Below are positions 7,044-16,010 of a DNA stretch of 64,000 nt, piece after piece (the first letter of the stretch is position 1; each line of letters starts with the position of its first letter). Under the pieces are notes generated by a model that was not told where the DNA came from, made no database searches, and saw only the letters and a list, made by a program, of their open reading frames with translations. The DNA lies in assembly GCF_022267315.1 (NCBI RefSeq), contig NZ_JAIKLE010000002.1:1-64000 (forward strand). The letters run 5' to 3'. The translations under genes were made by a program, and so were the position numbers. This DNA comes from Maribellus maritimus. Its GTDB lineage: Bacteria; Bacteroidota; Bacteroidia; Bacteroidales; Prolixibacteraceae.

Positions 7044-8276
7044 TTAATACAACATTCTAGCTTTTATTGTATTTGGTATCTTTTTTAGTTCTTTTAAAAT
7101 GGTATCACTTATTTTACTCTCCGTATCAATAATTACATAACCAATGTCGGCATCGGTTTGCAGATATTGGGACGCAATATTTATCTCTTTTGATGTAAAA
7201 ACATCGTTTATTTCTTTTAAAATTCCGGGTACATTTTTATGAATATGCAGGAAGCGCTGTTTTTCCCGGTTTGGAAGCAGCGAGACCTGCGGAAAATTAA
7301 CTGCCCCAATAGTTGAGCCATTATCGCTGTAGCGGATTAGTTTTTCTGTAACTTCCATTCCAATGTTTTCCTGGGCTTCTGATGTGCTTCCTCCAATATG
7401 TGGCGTTAAAATTACATTGTCGAATTTCTGCAACTCAGAAACAAATTTTTCGTTGTTCGAAGCCGGTTCTTTTGGAAAAACATCGGCAGCGGCACCTGAA
7501 AGATGACCTGATTTTAACGCTTCCGCCAGCGCGGGGTAGTCAATAACTGTTCCGCGGGAAGCATTGATAAGCAGCGCTCCTTTTTTCATTTTTGCGATCT
7601 GGACAGTTGAAATCATTTTCCGTGTGTTTTCGGTTTGCGGAACGTGGAGGGTGAGCACATCCGAAATTTGCAGGAGTTCGTTTAAAGATGAACAGGCAGC
7701 CGCTTTTCCAAGACTCAGCTTTTTTTCAATATCGTAATAATACACATTCATTCCCAGCGATTCGGCCAAAATAGAAACTTGTGAACCAATGTGTCCGTAA
7801 CCTACAATCCCCAGATTTTTATCGCGCACTTCGTAGGCATTTTTTGCTGTTTTTTGCCATTCGCCCCGGTGTGCAGCAGCATTTTTTTCCGGAATACCAC
7901 GCATTAATAAAATGGCCTCGGCAATTACCAGTTCAGCAACTGAACGAGTGTTTGAAAACGGAGCGTTGAAAACCGGAATTCCCAGTTTTTTTGCCGCCGG
8001 TAAGTTCACCTGGTTGGTGCCAATGCTAAAACAACCTATGGCAAAAAGTTTTTTGGCTTTTTTTAGGATTTTTTCTGAAAGTTGGGTTCTCGAACGAATG
8101 CCAATCATGTGTACATCCTTAATTTTCTGAATCAATTCCTCTTCGTCGAGCGCTGTTTTCTGGTATTCCACGTTAGAATAACCAGACGCTTTTAAACTTT
8201 CTACCGAAGAACTGTGGATGCCTTCGAGCAAAAGAACTTTGATGTATTTTTTGTCGAGCGAAAACTTTTTTGCCAT
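7044..8276 (-). CDS. serA: D-3-phosphoglycerate dehydrogenase with ACT domain
   Basis: A 410-aa enzyme when begun at the ATG at 8276 (MAKKFSLDKKYIKVLLLEGI), preferred over an upstream in-frame start at 8321. It oxidises 3-phosphoglycerate to 3-phosphohydroxypyruvate with NAD, the first committed step of serine synthesis. Visible motifs are NAD-binding GIVGYGHIGSQ, the catalytic arginine in NASRGTVIDY, the acidic partner in the following DVFPKEP region, and the catalytic histidine in LTPHIGGSTSEAQ. The C-terminal ~80 residues (VPGILKEINDVFTSKEINI) are an ACT domain for serine feedback, matching the E. coli-type 410-aa enzyme. No serC or serB is adjacent. Confidence 0.92.
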   Translation of the reverse strand: MAKKFSLDKKYIKVLLLEGIHSSSVESLKASGYSNVEYQKTALDEEELIQKIKDVHMIGIRSRTQLSEKILKKAKKLFAIGCFSIGTNQVNLPAAKKLGIPVFNAPFSNTRSVAELVIAEAILLMRGIPEKNAAAHRGEWQKTAKNAYEVRDKNLGIVGYGHIGSQVSILAESLGMNVYYYDIEKKLSLGKAAACSSLNELLQISDVLTLHVPQTENTRKMISTVQIAKMKKGALLINASRGTVIDYPALAEALKSGHLSGAAADVFPKEPASNNEKFVSELQKFDNVILTPHIGGSTSEAQENIGMEVTEKLIRYSDNGSTIGAVNFPQVSLLPNREKQRFLHIHKNVPGILKEINDVFTSKEINIASQYLQTDADIGYVIIDTESKISDTILKELKKIPNTIKARMLY

Positions 8277-8410
8277 GGTTTGATTTTTTCTCAAAAATAC
8301 AATTGGAATAATGGATTTCAACAGATTTATCTATTTTATTTTGATATTTGAAGTTGTTTTATCCACGTTTTAAGCGTGTTGGTCTGACGTGGGCACGGAG
8401 GGAAATTCTA

Positions 8411-8449
8411 TTAAAACAGAAAAGGAGTAACCTCTGTTGAGATTACCCC
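8411..8449 (-). terminator. Intrinsic terminator after the PUL1 DUF1080 gene
   Basis: Complementary arms 8424-8434 and 8439-8449 form an 11-bp stem with a 4-base loop. Read on the minus strand, two G-U pairs complete the stem and it is followed by TTTTCTGTTTTAA. It lies 25 bases past the stop of the minus-strand DUF1080 gene and closes PUL1. Confidence 0.8.
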
Positions 8450-8473
8450 TTGCTTAACTTTTAAAAAACCAGA

Positions 8474-9205
8474 CTATAACTCTTTTATTTTTATAACACG
8501 GAATATTGTTAGTCCGCCATGATCCTGTAACCCGATATGGCCTTTTTTAGCCATTCCGTAATGTTCTGCATCTTTCCACTTTCCGGCTGCTTTTTGTGCT
8601 TTCCATTCATCGCTCCACAGCTCGTATTCCACTACTTTTTTCCCATTCAGCCAGTGTTCAACATGTGGATTTTGAACAACAATTCGTGTTGTGTTCCATT
8701 CTCCAACAGGTTTTACTTCTGCTCCTTCAGCCGCCTGCATTGAATAGTTGGAAGCAGTATATTGGTGGTCCGCAATTTTGGTTGGCCAGCCCTTTCCATC
8801 AATTAGCTGGTATTCCGGTCCCGACTCGTAAATCTTTTCGGTGACACCTTTTTTAACGTGGTAGAAAATTCCTGAATTGCTTTGAGGTGAAATCTTCCAT
8901 TCAACATAAAGCTCAAAATTTTCATATTCTTTTTTTGTAATGATATCTCCGCCATGATCGGAGCCAACACCCGAATTGTGTAACTCTCCATCGATAATTT
9001 TCCAACCGGTCACTTCGCCACCGTTAAACTTCTCCCATTTGACAATACTTTTTCCATCAAAAAGCATCTCCCATTCTTCATCAGTCTTTGGCTCGTTCTG
9101 TGTTACACCACTCTGTTCCTGTTCGTTTGTTTTTTTAGCAGTGGAAGAACAGGAAAATGCAGTTGCAACAGTAAGAATCAAGACCCAACTCCATAAATCT
9201 CTCAT
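8474..9205 (-). CDS. DUF1080 3-keto-glycoside hydrolase-like lipoprotein (PUL1)
   Basis: A 243-aa protein with a lipoprotein leader (VLILTVATAFSCSSTAKK; lipobox cysteine about residue 19) and one DUF1080 concanavalin-like domain. Family hallmarks seen are EEWEMLFDGKSIVKWEKFNG, WKIIDGELHNSG, the strand YENFELYVEWKISPQSNSGIF in part (NFELYVEWKI), PEYQLIDGKG, and VGEWNTTRIVVQNPHVEHWLNG in part (EHWLNGKKVVEYE). Known DUF1080 members hydrolyse or eliminate 3-keto-glycosides. It is the last gene of the locus that encodes SusC and SusD and is the only enzyme in it. The surface location fits a pathway acting on an oxidised glycoside. A second DUF1080 gene lies at 41872. Confidence 0.85.
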   Translation of the reverse strand: MRDLWSWVLILTVATAFSCSSTAKKTNEQEQSGVTQNEPKTDEEWEMLFDGKSIVKWEKFNGGEVTGWKIIDGELHNSGVGSDHGGDIITKKEYENFELYVEWKISPQSNSGIFYHVKKGVTEKIYESGPEYQLIDGKGWPTKIADHQYTASNYSMQAAEGAEVKPVGEWNTTRIVVQNPHVEHWLNGKKVVEYELWSDEWKAQKAAGKWKDAEHYGMAKKGHIGLQDHGGLTIFRVIKIKEL

Positions 9206-9233
9206 TGTATTTTAGTCTTTCAATTGAAAAATA

Positions 9234-9286
9234 GGAACTGACATTATTTGTATTATAAACGGTTTATCGTTTTGTCTGTCAGTTCC
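9234..9286 (-). other. Stem-loop between susD and DUF1080 gene
   Basis: A perfect 10-bp inverted repeat (GGAACTGACA at 9234-9243 and its complement at 9277-9286) encloses a 33-base loop that contains a smaller ATAAAC/GTTTAT stem. On the minus strand it is followed by a weak T-rich run. It could stabilise the susCD message or act as a partial terminator that lowers expression of the enzyme gene; the sequence does not decide. Confidence 0.5.
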
Positions 9287-9302
9287 CTTGCTGTTTAATT
9301 AA

Positions 9303-11069
9303 CTAAAGGGTTGGATCAAAGGTTCCTCCCCATTCTGCATTTTGTTCGATGTTACTATTCAGATCAATAACCGATTGTTGAATCGGAAAGAAATAATATT
9401 TTTCCGGAAGTGAAGTCACCTTTACCCCTGTAAAAGGTATTTGCCATGTGATATATTTAAAATCAGTTTCGGTGAGTTCATTGTTGTCGGCGAGCGTTTT
9501 TGCTGTTGCAATTGGCATTTCTGAACCATCTTCATTAATAGCAATAGCTTCTACACCATGTTTGGTTTTTCCATCCAAACGGTCAAGCATTCTCAATCGG
9601 CGTAAATCCCAGAAATATTTTCCTTCAAAACAGAATTCAATGTTTCTTTCAGTAAGAATTGCTTCTCTTATTTCCTCGCGTGTTGTTGCTGTAATTCCGT
9701 AATTACCATCATCCCCAGGTTCTATTCCTGCTCTTTCACGAATTTCTTTCAGAATTGTAAGAGCAACATCCTGATGCCCTGTTTCGTTAGCTGTTTCTGC
9801 ATAGTTCAACATTACCTCGGCAAAACGCATTACAATAAAATCTATGTCGTATTGTTGTACTTCTGATTGTAATAAGGACAGGTCGCTGGCTTTACGAATA
9901 AAGAATCCACTGTAGGAATTGAGGTTGGTGGAATTTGTATTTGCTGCGGGGTTTGTTCCAAAGTCATCTAAAACATCGGCAACGCCCAGAGCCGTGTATT
10001 GTCTGTTTCCGGTTTTGTTTGAAACTTCATAAATGGAACCATTCCAAACAACAGATTTATCAAATCTGGGGTCACGGTTCTCCCAGTAGTTCTGTAAGAA
10101 TTCCTCGGTGGTTTTGTAGTATTCTCCAGTGGGATCGTTATATCGCTTTCCGTCTTTCATCGGGAATTCCTGAATAAACTCCCATGTTGGACAAGCCCAC
10201 GCATTTCCACGGCTTTCTGAACCGGGGCGAACACCATAATCCCAGTTGGTTGTTTTATTGGGATATGTATTTATTACAGAGAATACGACCTCCGGGCCAC
10301 GCTCTACCAGAAAGATATCTTCATAATTCTGTGTTAACGCGTATCCAAGGTTTTTAAGTTTGGTGTATGCTGCTTCACTGGCAGTGTAAGCGTCGTCCCA
10401 ATAACTGTTGTCCCATGGATTACCCGGGTTAAACTGTGGTGATGCTTTGTAGAGAAGAACTTTGGCTTTAAACGCAGAGGCAAAACAGCCGTCAATTTTT
10501 CCATAGTCGGTAGATGAGGCCGAAATTTTCTCAGGAAGAAGACTAATTGCATCATCTAAATCTTCGGTTATAAACCCGAAGCATTCGCTGGTTGAATTTC
10601 TTTCTACATATAAATCGTCTGTGTCTTTATCCTGTGGAATAGTTATATATGGAACCCCTCCATGATACATTACCATTTGAAAATATACATAAGCCCGTAG
10701 GAATTTAGCCTGGCCAATCACATTGTCTTTTACTTCCTGTGAAAGCTCACTATCTGTTACATTTAGAATAGCTTCATTAATTAAACGAATGGTTGTATAA
10801 TCCCATGATTTGTATTCTCCATTAGTGATGGTAACCCTGTCAGGATAAAAATGAATTCCCGAGAGTTGTTGCGTTTTTTCATCAAGCTCAGGGTCCCAGT
10901 TTCCAAAAACTTCAGCATACACATTTGCCATGTATGCTTCTACTAACGATTCATCGTCCCATACAAGATCTGCTTTGTAGTCATCTATGTTCTCAATATC
11001 GAGTGTGTCACAACTGCTTATAATAAACAGTGTTAATACGCTAAATATTAAATATTTTAATTTTTTCAT
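9303..11069 (-). CDS. SusD/RagB-family nutrient-binding lipoprotein (PUL1)
   Basis: A 588-aa outer-membrane lipoprotein, begun at the ATG at 11069 so that the leader MKKLKYLIFSVLTLFIISSC ends in the lipobox cysteine; the longer frame to 11105 would bury the signal. It caps the SusC barrel and binds glycan at the surface. SusD hallmarks are the TPR-like N-terminal helices (VIGQAKFLRAYVYFQMVMYHGGVPYI in part: AKFLRAYVYFQMV), the C-terminal block MLNYAETANETG, REAILTERNIEFCFEG and KYFWDLRRLRML, and a tail with YFFPIQQSVIDLN. It is encoded 13 bases after susC, as usual. The ligand is unknown. Confidence 0.9.
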   Translation of the reverse strand: MKKLKYLIFSVLTLFIISSCDTLDIENIDDYKADLVWDDESLVEAYMANVYAEVFGNWDPELDEKTQQLSGIHFYPDRVTITNGEYKSWDYTTIRLINEAILNVTDSELSQEVKDNVIGQAKFLRAYVYFQMVMYHGGVPYITIPQDKDTDDLYVERNSTSECFGFITEDLDDAISLLPEKISASSTDYGKIDGCFASAFKAKVLLYKASPQFNPGNPWDNSYWDDAYTASEAAYTKLKNLGYALTQNYEDIFLVERGPEVVFSVINTYPNKTTNWDYGVRPGSESRGNAWACPTWEFIQEFPMKDGKRYNDPTGEYYKTTEEFLQNYWENRDPRFDKSVVWNGSIYEVSNKTGNRQYTALGVADVLDDFGTNPAANTNSTNLNSYSGFFIRKASDLSLLQSEVQQYDIDFIVMRFAEVMLNYAETANETGHQDVALTILKEIRERAGIEPGDDGNYGITATTREEIREAILTERNIEFCFEGKYFWDLRRLRMLDRLDGKTKHGVEAIAINEDGSEMPIATAKTLADNNELTETDFKYITWQIPFTGVKVTSLPEKYYFFPIQQSVIDLNSNIEQNAEWGGTFDPTL

Positions 11070-11082
11070 TTTAGTATCTTTT

Positions 11083-14000
11083 TTAAAATTTAATATCAAG
11101 ACCAAAAGTGAATGATTTCATTAACGGGTAAGAGTCGTAAGTATCCTGTTCCGGATCATGGAATTCAGTCATTGCTGAAAGTACAAACAGGTTGGTGCCG
11201 TTAAAAAATACCTGGGCTGAACTAATTTTGAATCCGGAAATCCAGCTTTGCGGAATAGCATAACCAATATTCAGGTTTTTTAAACGTAAGTAGGCCCCGT
11301 TTTTAATCCAGAATGATTGGTTTCCTGTTCCCGATTCATACCAACTACTTCCGATAACACGGGGATATTTTGCATCCGGGTTATCAGGAGTCCAAACATC
11401 ATCTGCCCAGATTGGGTAGTAAGGCCTAACAGTTCCTCCATACTGACGGATACCACCCATTCCTGCCTCGTAACCACCAAGGTTACTGATCATCCGGTCA
11501 TACATTCCAACGCCCTGAAAGTGCGCATCTACTGTAATTCCTTTCCAGGTAACACTTCCTCCAAAACCATAGTTAATTCTTGGTGCTCCATTGTCTGATA
11601 AAACCTGGATATCGTTGCTGTCGATTTTTCCATCAGGGCCGGGAGAATAACCGTCGCCTCTTACATCTTCAAAGTACAAACTTCCAAGGTAAGGATCTCT
11701 TCCAAACTGGGTGAACCCTGCTCCCAGGAGCTCATCCAATTGCTCTTGCGTACGGATAATTCCAATTGTTTTATATCCTGTAAGTCTGTTTAATGGTTTT
11801 CCAATGGCTGAAAATTCTTCCAGATTTCCTCCCGGAGAGCGTAAAGCCGTTTGGTCTAGCACATCCCACTGGTCTTTGGAAAAGCCAACATTCCCATAGA
11901 TTGTGTAATCCAGTTTACCTCCCAATGTTTTGTTTCTCCACATCGCATTAATCTCAAAACCTCTCCACGATCTTGCTGCGTAATTTTCAGGGGCTAAATC
12001 CCGGCCATAAGTGTCAGGGATGGTAACAATACGGGATCCCAAAATATCTTCTTCCTTTTTGTAGAAAGCTTCGATTGACCCGGATAACTTATTATTCAAA
12101 ACAGTAAAATCAATACCTCCATTGTAAGTAGTCGAAGTAGCCCATGTAAGGTATGGATTAGGGGTTGGGCTCGGTGCTATTCCCAGATTTAAGTTATCAC
12201 CCCATATATAAGAATTTCCTGATTGGTAAACATACATGTATGAGAAAGGACTTATTTCTTCGTTCTTGTCGTTCAAGTCATTTCCTGTGGTTCCATACGA
12301 TGCTCTTATTTTCAGGTTGTCCAGCCATCCGGAAAAATTATCCATGAATGATTCTTCACTAATTCGCCATCCTGCTGATACTGAGGGAAAGAAACCCCAT
12401 CTTTTTCCATCAGGGAATAATGTATTCCCATCGTAACGAAAGGAGAATTCACCAATATATTTTTGGTCGTAGGTGTAATTGAAGCGTCCTATCCATGACA
12501 AACGTCCGTCGGTAATTTCCGATGCATCTCCCCATCTTCTTTCTGCATCGGTGGAATAAACAAACATTTGATCATAGCTAGTTGTTGGATCGTCCCCTCC
12601 TGTAGTTAAGGGACTCTCACCTTTTGCCTCAACCAATTCACCTCCGTTTGATGCCTGCTCCCAAACTACGGTTGCAGCAATGTCGTGTTTCCCAAATGTA
12701 TTGTTGTAGTTTAAAAACCAGTTAAGTTGTTCACTCCATAACGTGCGAACATTATAACTTAAAAATTCCTGGTTTTGTGAGAAAGTGAATATATTCATAT
12801 TTTCGGGGTCTGGTGCTGCCGGAATAAAGCGGTTGTCATCAGGAGACGCAGCTCCCCACACATAGTTGTGCTGATAGGTTAAGTATTTCTTCCGCATGTA
12901 ATCATTGCTAATGTAGTTCCCAACTACTTTGGTACTTAAGCCGGGAATAAAGTCGCTTAAATCAATATCAAAAGAGAGGATGGCATTGACTTCCCGCTTT
13001 CTTGTTTTTATGTAACGATCTCCAATTACCTGATCAATTACGTTCCATGCCTGCCAGCTCCCCATAGGGGTTTGTACCGGAAAGTTTGTTACTTCATTGG
13101 CTGGTGTCCCATCTTCATACAGATAAAACGGATATGTTTTTGGCCAGTTAAATGTACAGCGGTAAAGGTCTCCAATGGTTTGTTCGTCATCCCCGGAGAA
13201 GGGCCAGTAAAATCGTTTTTGGTTTTGCAGGTTTGCTGACAGATTCATATTCATTTTGATCTTATCAGTAATTTGTGCTGTAACGTTTGAACGCAAATTA
13301 AATTTATCGTTTTCCAGATTTTTATACGAGCCTTCCTCTCCAATGTAGCTTCCCAATGCGTAGTAAGTAACTTTGTCACTTCCTCCCGATACACTCATTG
13401 AGTGTTTTTGGTTCCATGGTGTTTGCCAAATGTAATCGTTTACATTGTAGTTTTTATTTTCGAAATAGGCGAACTCTTTATCTCCATTGGGCAGAGGGAG
13501 TCCCTGGTATTCGGCGACCCTGTTTTGGTAGATTAACTCGTCGGTGGCAGTTGTTTTATCCGAGAAAAGTTCCTGGGTAGGAGTCATAAAAGTATAAGAT
13601 CCCTGATAGTTGAACATTGGTTTTTGTTTTGTTCCACTTTTGGTTACGACCAGAACAACACCGTTGCCTGCCTGCGAACCATAAATTGATGCGGTTGCAG
13701 CATCTTTAAGGAAACTTAGTTGATCGATTTCATTTACTTCAAGAGCATCAAATGCTTCCTTATCGCGGACAATTCCATCAATAACAAAAAGGGGTTCACC
13801 AAAACCACCCCGAATACGTATGTTGGAAGTTGCTCCCATCAACCCTGAGTTCCCTGTGATATTTACACCAGGAGCTCGACCTGCCAGCGTATTGGAAACA
13901 TTAGTAGTAGAAATATTACTCAATTCTTCCATTTTTACCGCAGTAATTGCACCGGTCATATTTACCTTCTTTTGTGTACCATACCCGATAGCCACAACTT

Positions 14001-14631
14001 CGTCGATCCCGATTGTTTCTTCTTCAAGAACTACATCAATCTGGCTTTGTCCTTCAACTGCAATTTCTTTTGATTTCATTCCTACAAATGAAAAAAGAAG
14101 GACAGCGTTATCCGGTACATTTGTAAGTGTATAAACACCATCTGCATTGGTAACAGTTCCCTGAGATGTTCCTTTTAAAAACACCGTAACCCCGGGAAGT
14201 GGAAACATTTGCGGGTCAGTAACTTTCCCGCTCACGGTTTTTGATTGTTCTGAGAAATTTTCGCCCTGGAATGTGGTAAGTACAATCTGACGATCTTTGA
14301 TGAGGTAATTTACATCGGTTTCAGAGAAAAGATCACCTAATATATTGTCGATGGTTTTCTCTCTTACATTGATGTTCACTTTTCGTTCAACATTCACCAT
14401 TTTGTGGTTAAACAGGAAATAGAATTCACTGTTGTTTTCAATTTCATCCAGTACATCAATAATTTTTGCATTGTCCATTTTTAGCGTTAGCCGCGTTCGT
14501 TGCGAGTAAGCAGAAACAGCCCATACCTGGGTAAGACCTAAAAACAAAAAAAAGATACTAAGTCTCATGATTTTCCACATTTTAGTTTTGACGCCGTTAT
14601 GGATGGCATCCCGAATCCATTTTTTTTTCAT
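11083..14631 (-). CDS. SusC/RagA TonB-dependent transporter with STN domain (PUL1)
   Basis: A 1182-aa outer-membrane transporter for the SusD-captured glycan. Domains in order: signal peptide (about 20-44, ending AVSAYSQ), STN secretin/TonB short domain (45-120, with KIIDVLDEIENNSEFYFLF in part), carboxypeptidase-regulatory-like beta sandwich (about 130-215, with PLPGVTVFLKGTSQGTVTNADG in part), the conserved DEVVAIGYGTQKK linker, TonB plug (about 230-330, with PLFVIDGIVRD and LKDAATASIYGSQAGNGVVLV in part), and a 22-strand barrel ending in phenylalanine (FTFGLDIKF). The STN domain indicates that it signals through the adjacent FecR anti-sigma and ECF sigma proteins. A plus-strand terminator and likely antisense RNA overlap its leader. 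Confidence 0.93.
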   Translation of the reverse strand: MKKKWIRDAIHNGVKTKMWKIMRLSIFFLFLGLTQVWAVSAYSQRTRLTLKMDNAKIIDVLDEIENNSEFYFLFNHKMVNVERKVNINVREKTIDNILGDLFSETDVNYLIKDRQIVLTTFQGENFSEQSKTVSGKVTDPQMFPLPGVTVFLKGTSQGTVTNADGVYTLTNVPDNAVLLFSFVGMKSKEIAVEGQSQIDVVLEEETIGIDEVVAIGYGTQKKVNMTGAITAVKMEELSNISTTNVSNTLAGRAPGVNITGNSGLMGATSNIRIRGGFGEPLFVIDGIVRDKEAFDALEVNEIDQLSFLKDAATASIYGSQAGNGVVLVVTKSGTKQKPMFNYQGSYTFMTPTQELFSDKTTATDELIYQNRVAEYQGLPLPNGDKEFAYFENKNYNVNDYIWQTPWNQKHSMSVSGGSDKVTYYALGSYIGEEGSYKNLENDKFNLRSNVTAQITDKIKMNMNLSANLQNQKRFYWPFSGDDEQTIGDLYRCTFNWPKTYPFYLYEDGTPANEVTNFPVQTPMGSWQAWNVIDQVIGDRYIKTRKREVNAILSFDIDLSDFIPGLSTKVVGNYISNDYMRKKYLTYQHNYVWGAASPDDNRFIPAAPDPENMNIFTFSQNQEFLSYNVRTLWSEQLNWFLNYNNTFGKHDIAATVVWEQASNGGELVEAKGESPLTTGGDDPTTSYDQMFVYSTDAERRWGDASEITDGRLSWIGRFNYTYDQKYIGEFSFRYDGNTLFPDGKRWGFFPSVSAGWRISEESFMDNFSGWLDNLKIRASYGTTGNDLNDKNEEISPFSYMYVYQSGNSYIWGDNLNLGIAPSPTPNPYLTWATSTTYNGGIDFTVLNNKLSGSIEAFYKKEEDILGSRIVTIPDTYGRDLAPENYAARSWRGFEINAMWRNKTLGGKLDYTIYGNVGFSKDQWDVLDQTALRSPGGNLEEFSAIGKPLNRLTGYKTIGIIRTQEQLDELLGAGFTQFGRDPYLGSLYFEDVRGDGYSPGPDGKIDSNDIQVLSDNGAPRINYGFGGSVTWKGITVDAHFQGVGMYDRMISNLGGYEAGMGGIRQYGGTVRPYYPIWADDVWTPDNPDAKYPRVIGSSWYESGTGNQSFWIKNGAYLRLKNLNIGYAIPQSWISGFKISSAQVFFNGTNLFVLSAMTEFHDPEQDTYDSYPLMKSFTFGLDIKF

Positions 14632-14638
14632 AAATTTG

Positions 14639-14723
14639 AAACTTTAAGTAGTTAAACAACTTATTATTACTACACTGCTTAAATTTTGCAAGAGAGTGTT
14701 TGCGGCACTCTTTTGCTTTTTTT
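14639..14723 (+). ncRNA. Candidate cis-antisense sRNA against the PUL1 susC leader
   Basis: A TAAATTTG box at 14631-14638 fits the Bacteroidota -7 consensus TAnnTTTG on the plus strand. About 50 bases further on, an intrinsic terminator on the same strand ends at 14723. No plus-strand gene lies here; the interval is antisense to the 5' leader of susC. The equivalent gap in PUL2 has the same box, a similar core with ATTATTAC, and its own plus-strand terminator. Antisense sRNAs in this position are known from Bacteroides fragilis (DonS). A -33 element is not obvious. The start is approximate. Confidence 0.5.
14688..14723 (+). terminator. Plus-strand intrinsic terminator in the FecR-SusC gap of PUL1
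   Basis: Arms GCAAGAGAGTG (14688-14698) and CACTCTTTTGC (14706-14716) pair over 11 bp with a 7-base loop, followed by seven T (14717-14723). One pair is G-U in plus-strand RNA but A-C, a mismatch, in minus-strand RNA, and the T-run is downstream only on the plus strand. It therefore terminates transcription running against the PUL1 genes. Confidence 0.75.
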
Positions 14724-15765
14724 ATTTAAAGGCAGACTGCCTTTTTTTATCGAGTTTTAATATTACTTTTCTCTTTTTATAAGTATTGTCGTTCGTGGTT
14801 TCCCGTGGTTTTTCCTCGAATGTTATTGGTGCCGTAAGGCTTAGTAACTTTAGAACTTCATCAAGAGGTTCGTCGATAAAAGTTGCCCGAAGTACATAGT
14901 CGAGAATTTCCGGATCCTCTATTATAATCTCAGCATTGTACCAACGTCCCAATCTTTCTGAAACCTGCCTCATTTTCTCATGGCGGAATATCAGTTTTCC
15001 TTCTGTCCACCCTATATATTGTAACGCTTCTGCATTGTTCTTTTGAACCGTTTTGTTTTGCGTATTTAATGTAAAAATCTGGTTTGGTTTTAGGGTGTCG
15101 TATACCTTCCCCTCGGGGGAAAGAATTTCCACTTTGCCGCTGTTTAGAATCACCTCTTCTTTTTTATCTTCTCGATAAGCAATTACATTAAACCTGGTTC
15201 CTAAAACTTTAATATTTAAGTTTTGTGTGCGAACAATAAAAGGATTTGATTGGTCGGGAACGATGTTAAAAAAAGCTTCACCTGTCACGGAAACGTGTCG
15301 TTCTCCAGAAAACGAAACCGGAAATCTTAAATTTGAGCCACTGTTCAGAAAACCGGTTGAACCATCAGGTAACTCAAATTTTGTGCGAACGCCTAATGGG
15401 CACTGAATTTCAGCATAAGCAGTATCTGCGCCATTTTTGTTTTTCTGAAGATATAATAACGTTAAAACTGAAAGTACCAGCGGAATAACAAGGATGGCAG
15501 CAATACGTTGAAAAACAGTTGTAAATCTGCTTTTTTGTTTTGTTTTTTCTTCTAGTTGAATTTGTCTTTTTAGCTTGTATAGCAGGTGGTCTATATTATT
15601 TTCCGGTAATGGCTCGTTAAAATAGCTGTTCCAATGTTCTTCAAGATGTTCTTTAAGTTTTGGCCTGTAGGATTTATCTTCAAAAACAGTCTTTACATTT
15701 CTGTAATCCTTTTTTGAATAGGTTCCTTTAAAGTAACGATGTAATATTTCAGGATTAAAATCCAT
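14722..15765 (-). CDS. FecR-family anti-sigma factor (PUL1)
   Basis: A 347-aa inner-membrane anti-sigma factor that holds the ECF sigma factor of 16011 until the SusC STN domain signals. The N-terminal ~85 residues are cytoplasmic and helical. A transmembrane helix (IAAILVIPLVLSVLTLLYL) lies at about 89-107. The periplasmic FecR domain covers about 118-215 (LGVRTKFELPDGSTGFLNSG, GEAFFNIVPDQSNPF, KVLGTRFNVIAY), and a DUF4974 secretin-like domain covers about 255-325 (KLIFRHEKMRQVSERLGRWY). It lies between sigma and susC genes, the standard order. Its stop codon overlaps the plus-strand terminator. Confidence 0.92.
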   Translation of the reverse strand: MDFNPEILHRYFKGTYSKKDYRNVKTVFEDKSYRPKLKEHLEEHWNSYFNEPLPENNIDHLLYKLKRQIQLEEKTKQKSRFTTVFQRIAAILVIPLVLSVLTLLYLQKNKNGADTAYAEIQCPLGVRTKFELPDGSTGFLNSGSNLRFPVSFSGERHVSVTGEAFFNIVPDQSNPFIVRTQNLNIKVLGTRFNVIAYREDKKEEVILNSGKVEILSPEGKVYDTLKPNQIFTLNTQNKTVQKNNAEALQYIGWTEGKLIFRHEKMRQVSERLGRWYNAEIIIEDPEILDYVLRATFIDEPLDEVLKLLSLTAPITFEEKPRETTNDNTYKKRKVILKLDKKRQSAFK

Positions 15766-16010
15766 TTGTTCGTTTTATCATTTATAAGATGTAATAGGGC
15801 AGATGATTGAAAATCCCCTAGTCAAAAAGAAAAAAAATGTAAAAAAATGTAACTTTTTGTGAATTTAGCAGGAGTAATTTTGACAATGAGTAGCTGCTCT
15901 CTGGGGGCTTTTTAAGAAAATTGTTTTTGTTAATTGTTTGATTATGAGTTTTTTTATTGATATTTTGAAATTGCTGTGCTGAGACACTCTTTTCTCTGAT
16001 GGCAAAAAAA

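Noticed and set aside
14743-14765. AAAGGCA/TGCCTTT hairpin with T-run at the end of fecR, as another antisense terminator
   Set aside because: It lies inside the fecR coding sequence, which explains the lysine-rich A-tract; with the better terminator at 14688-14723 on the same strand it would be redundant.
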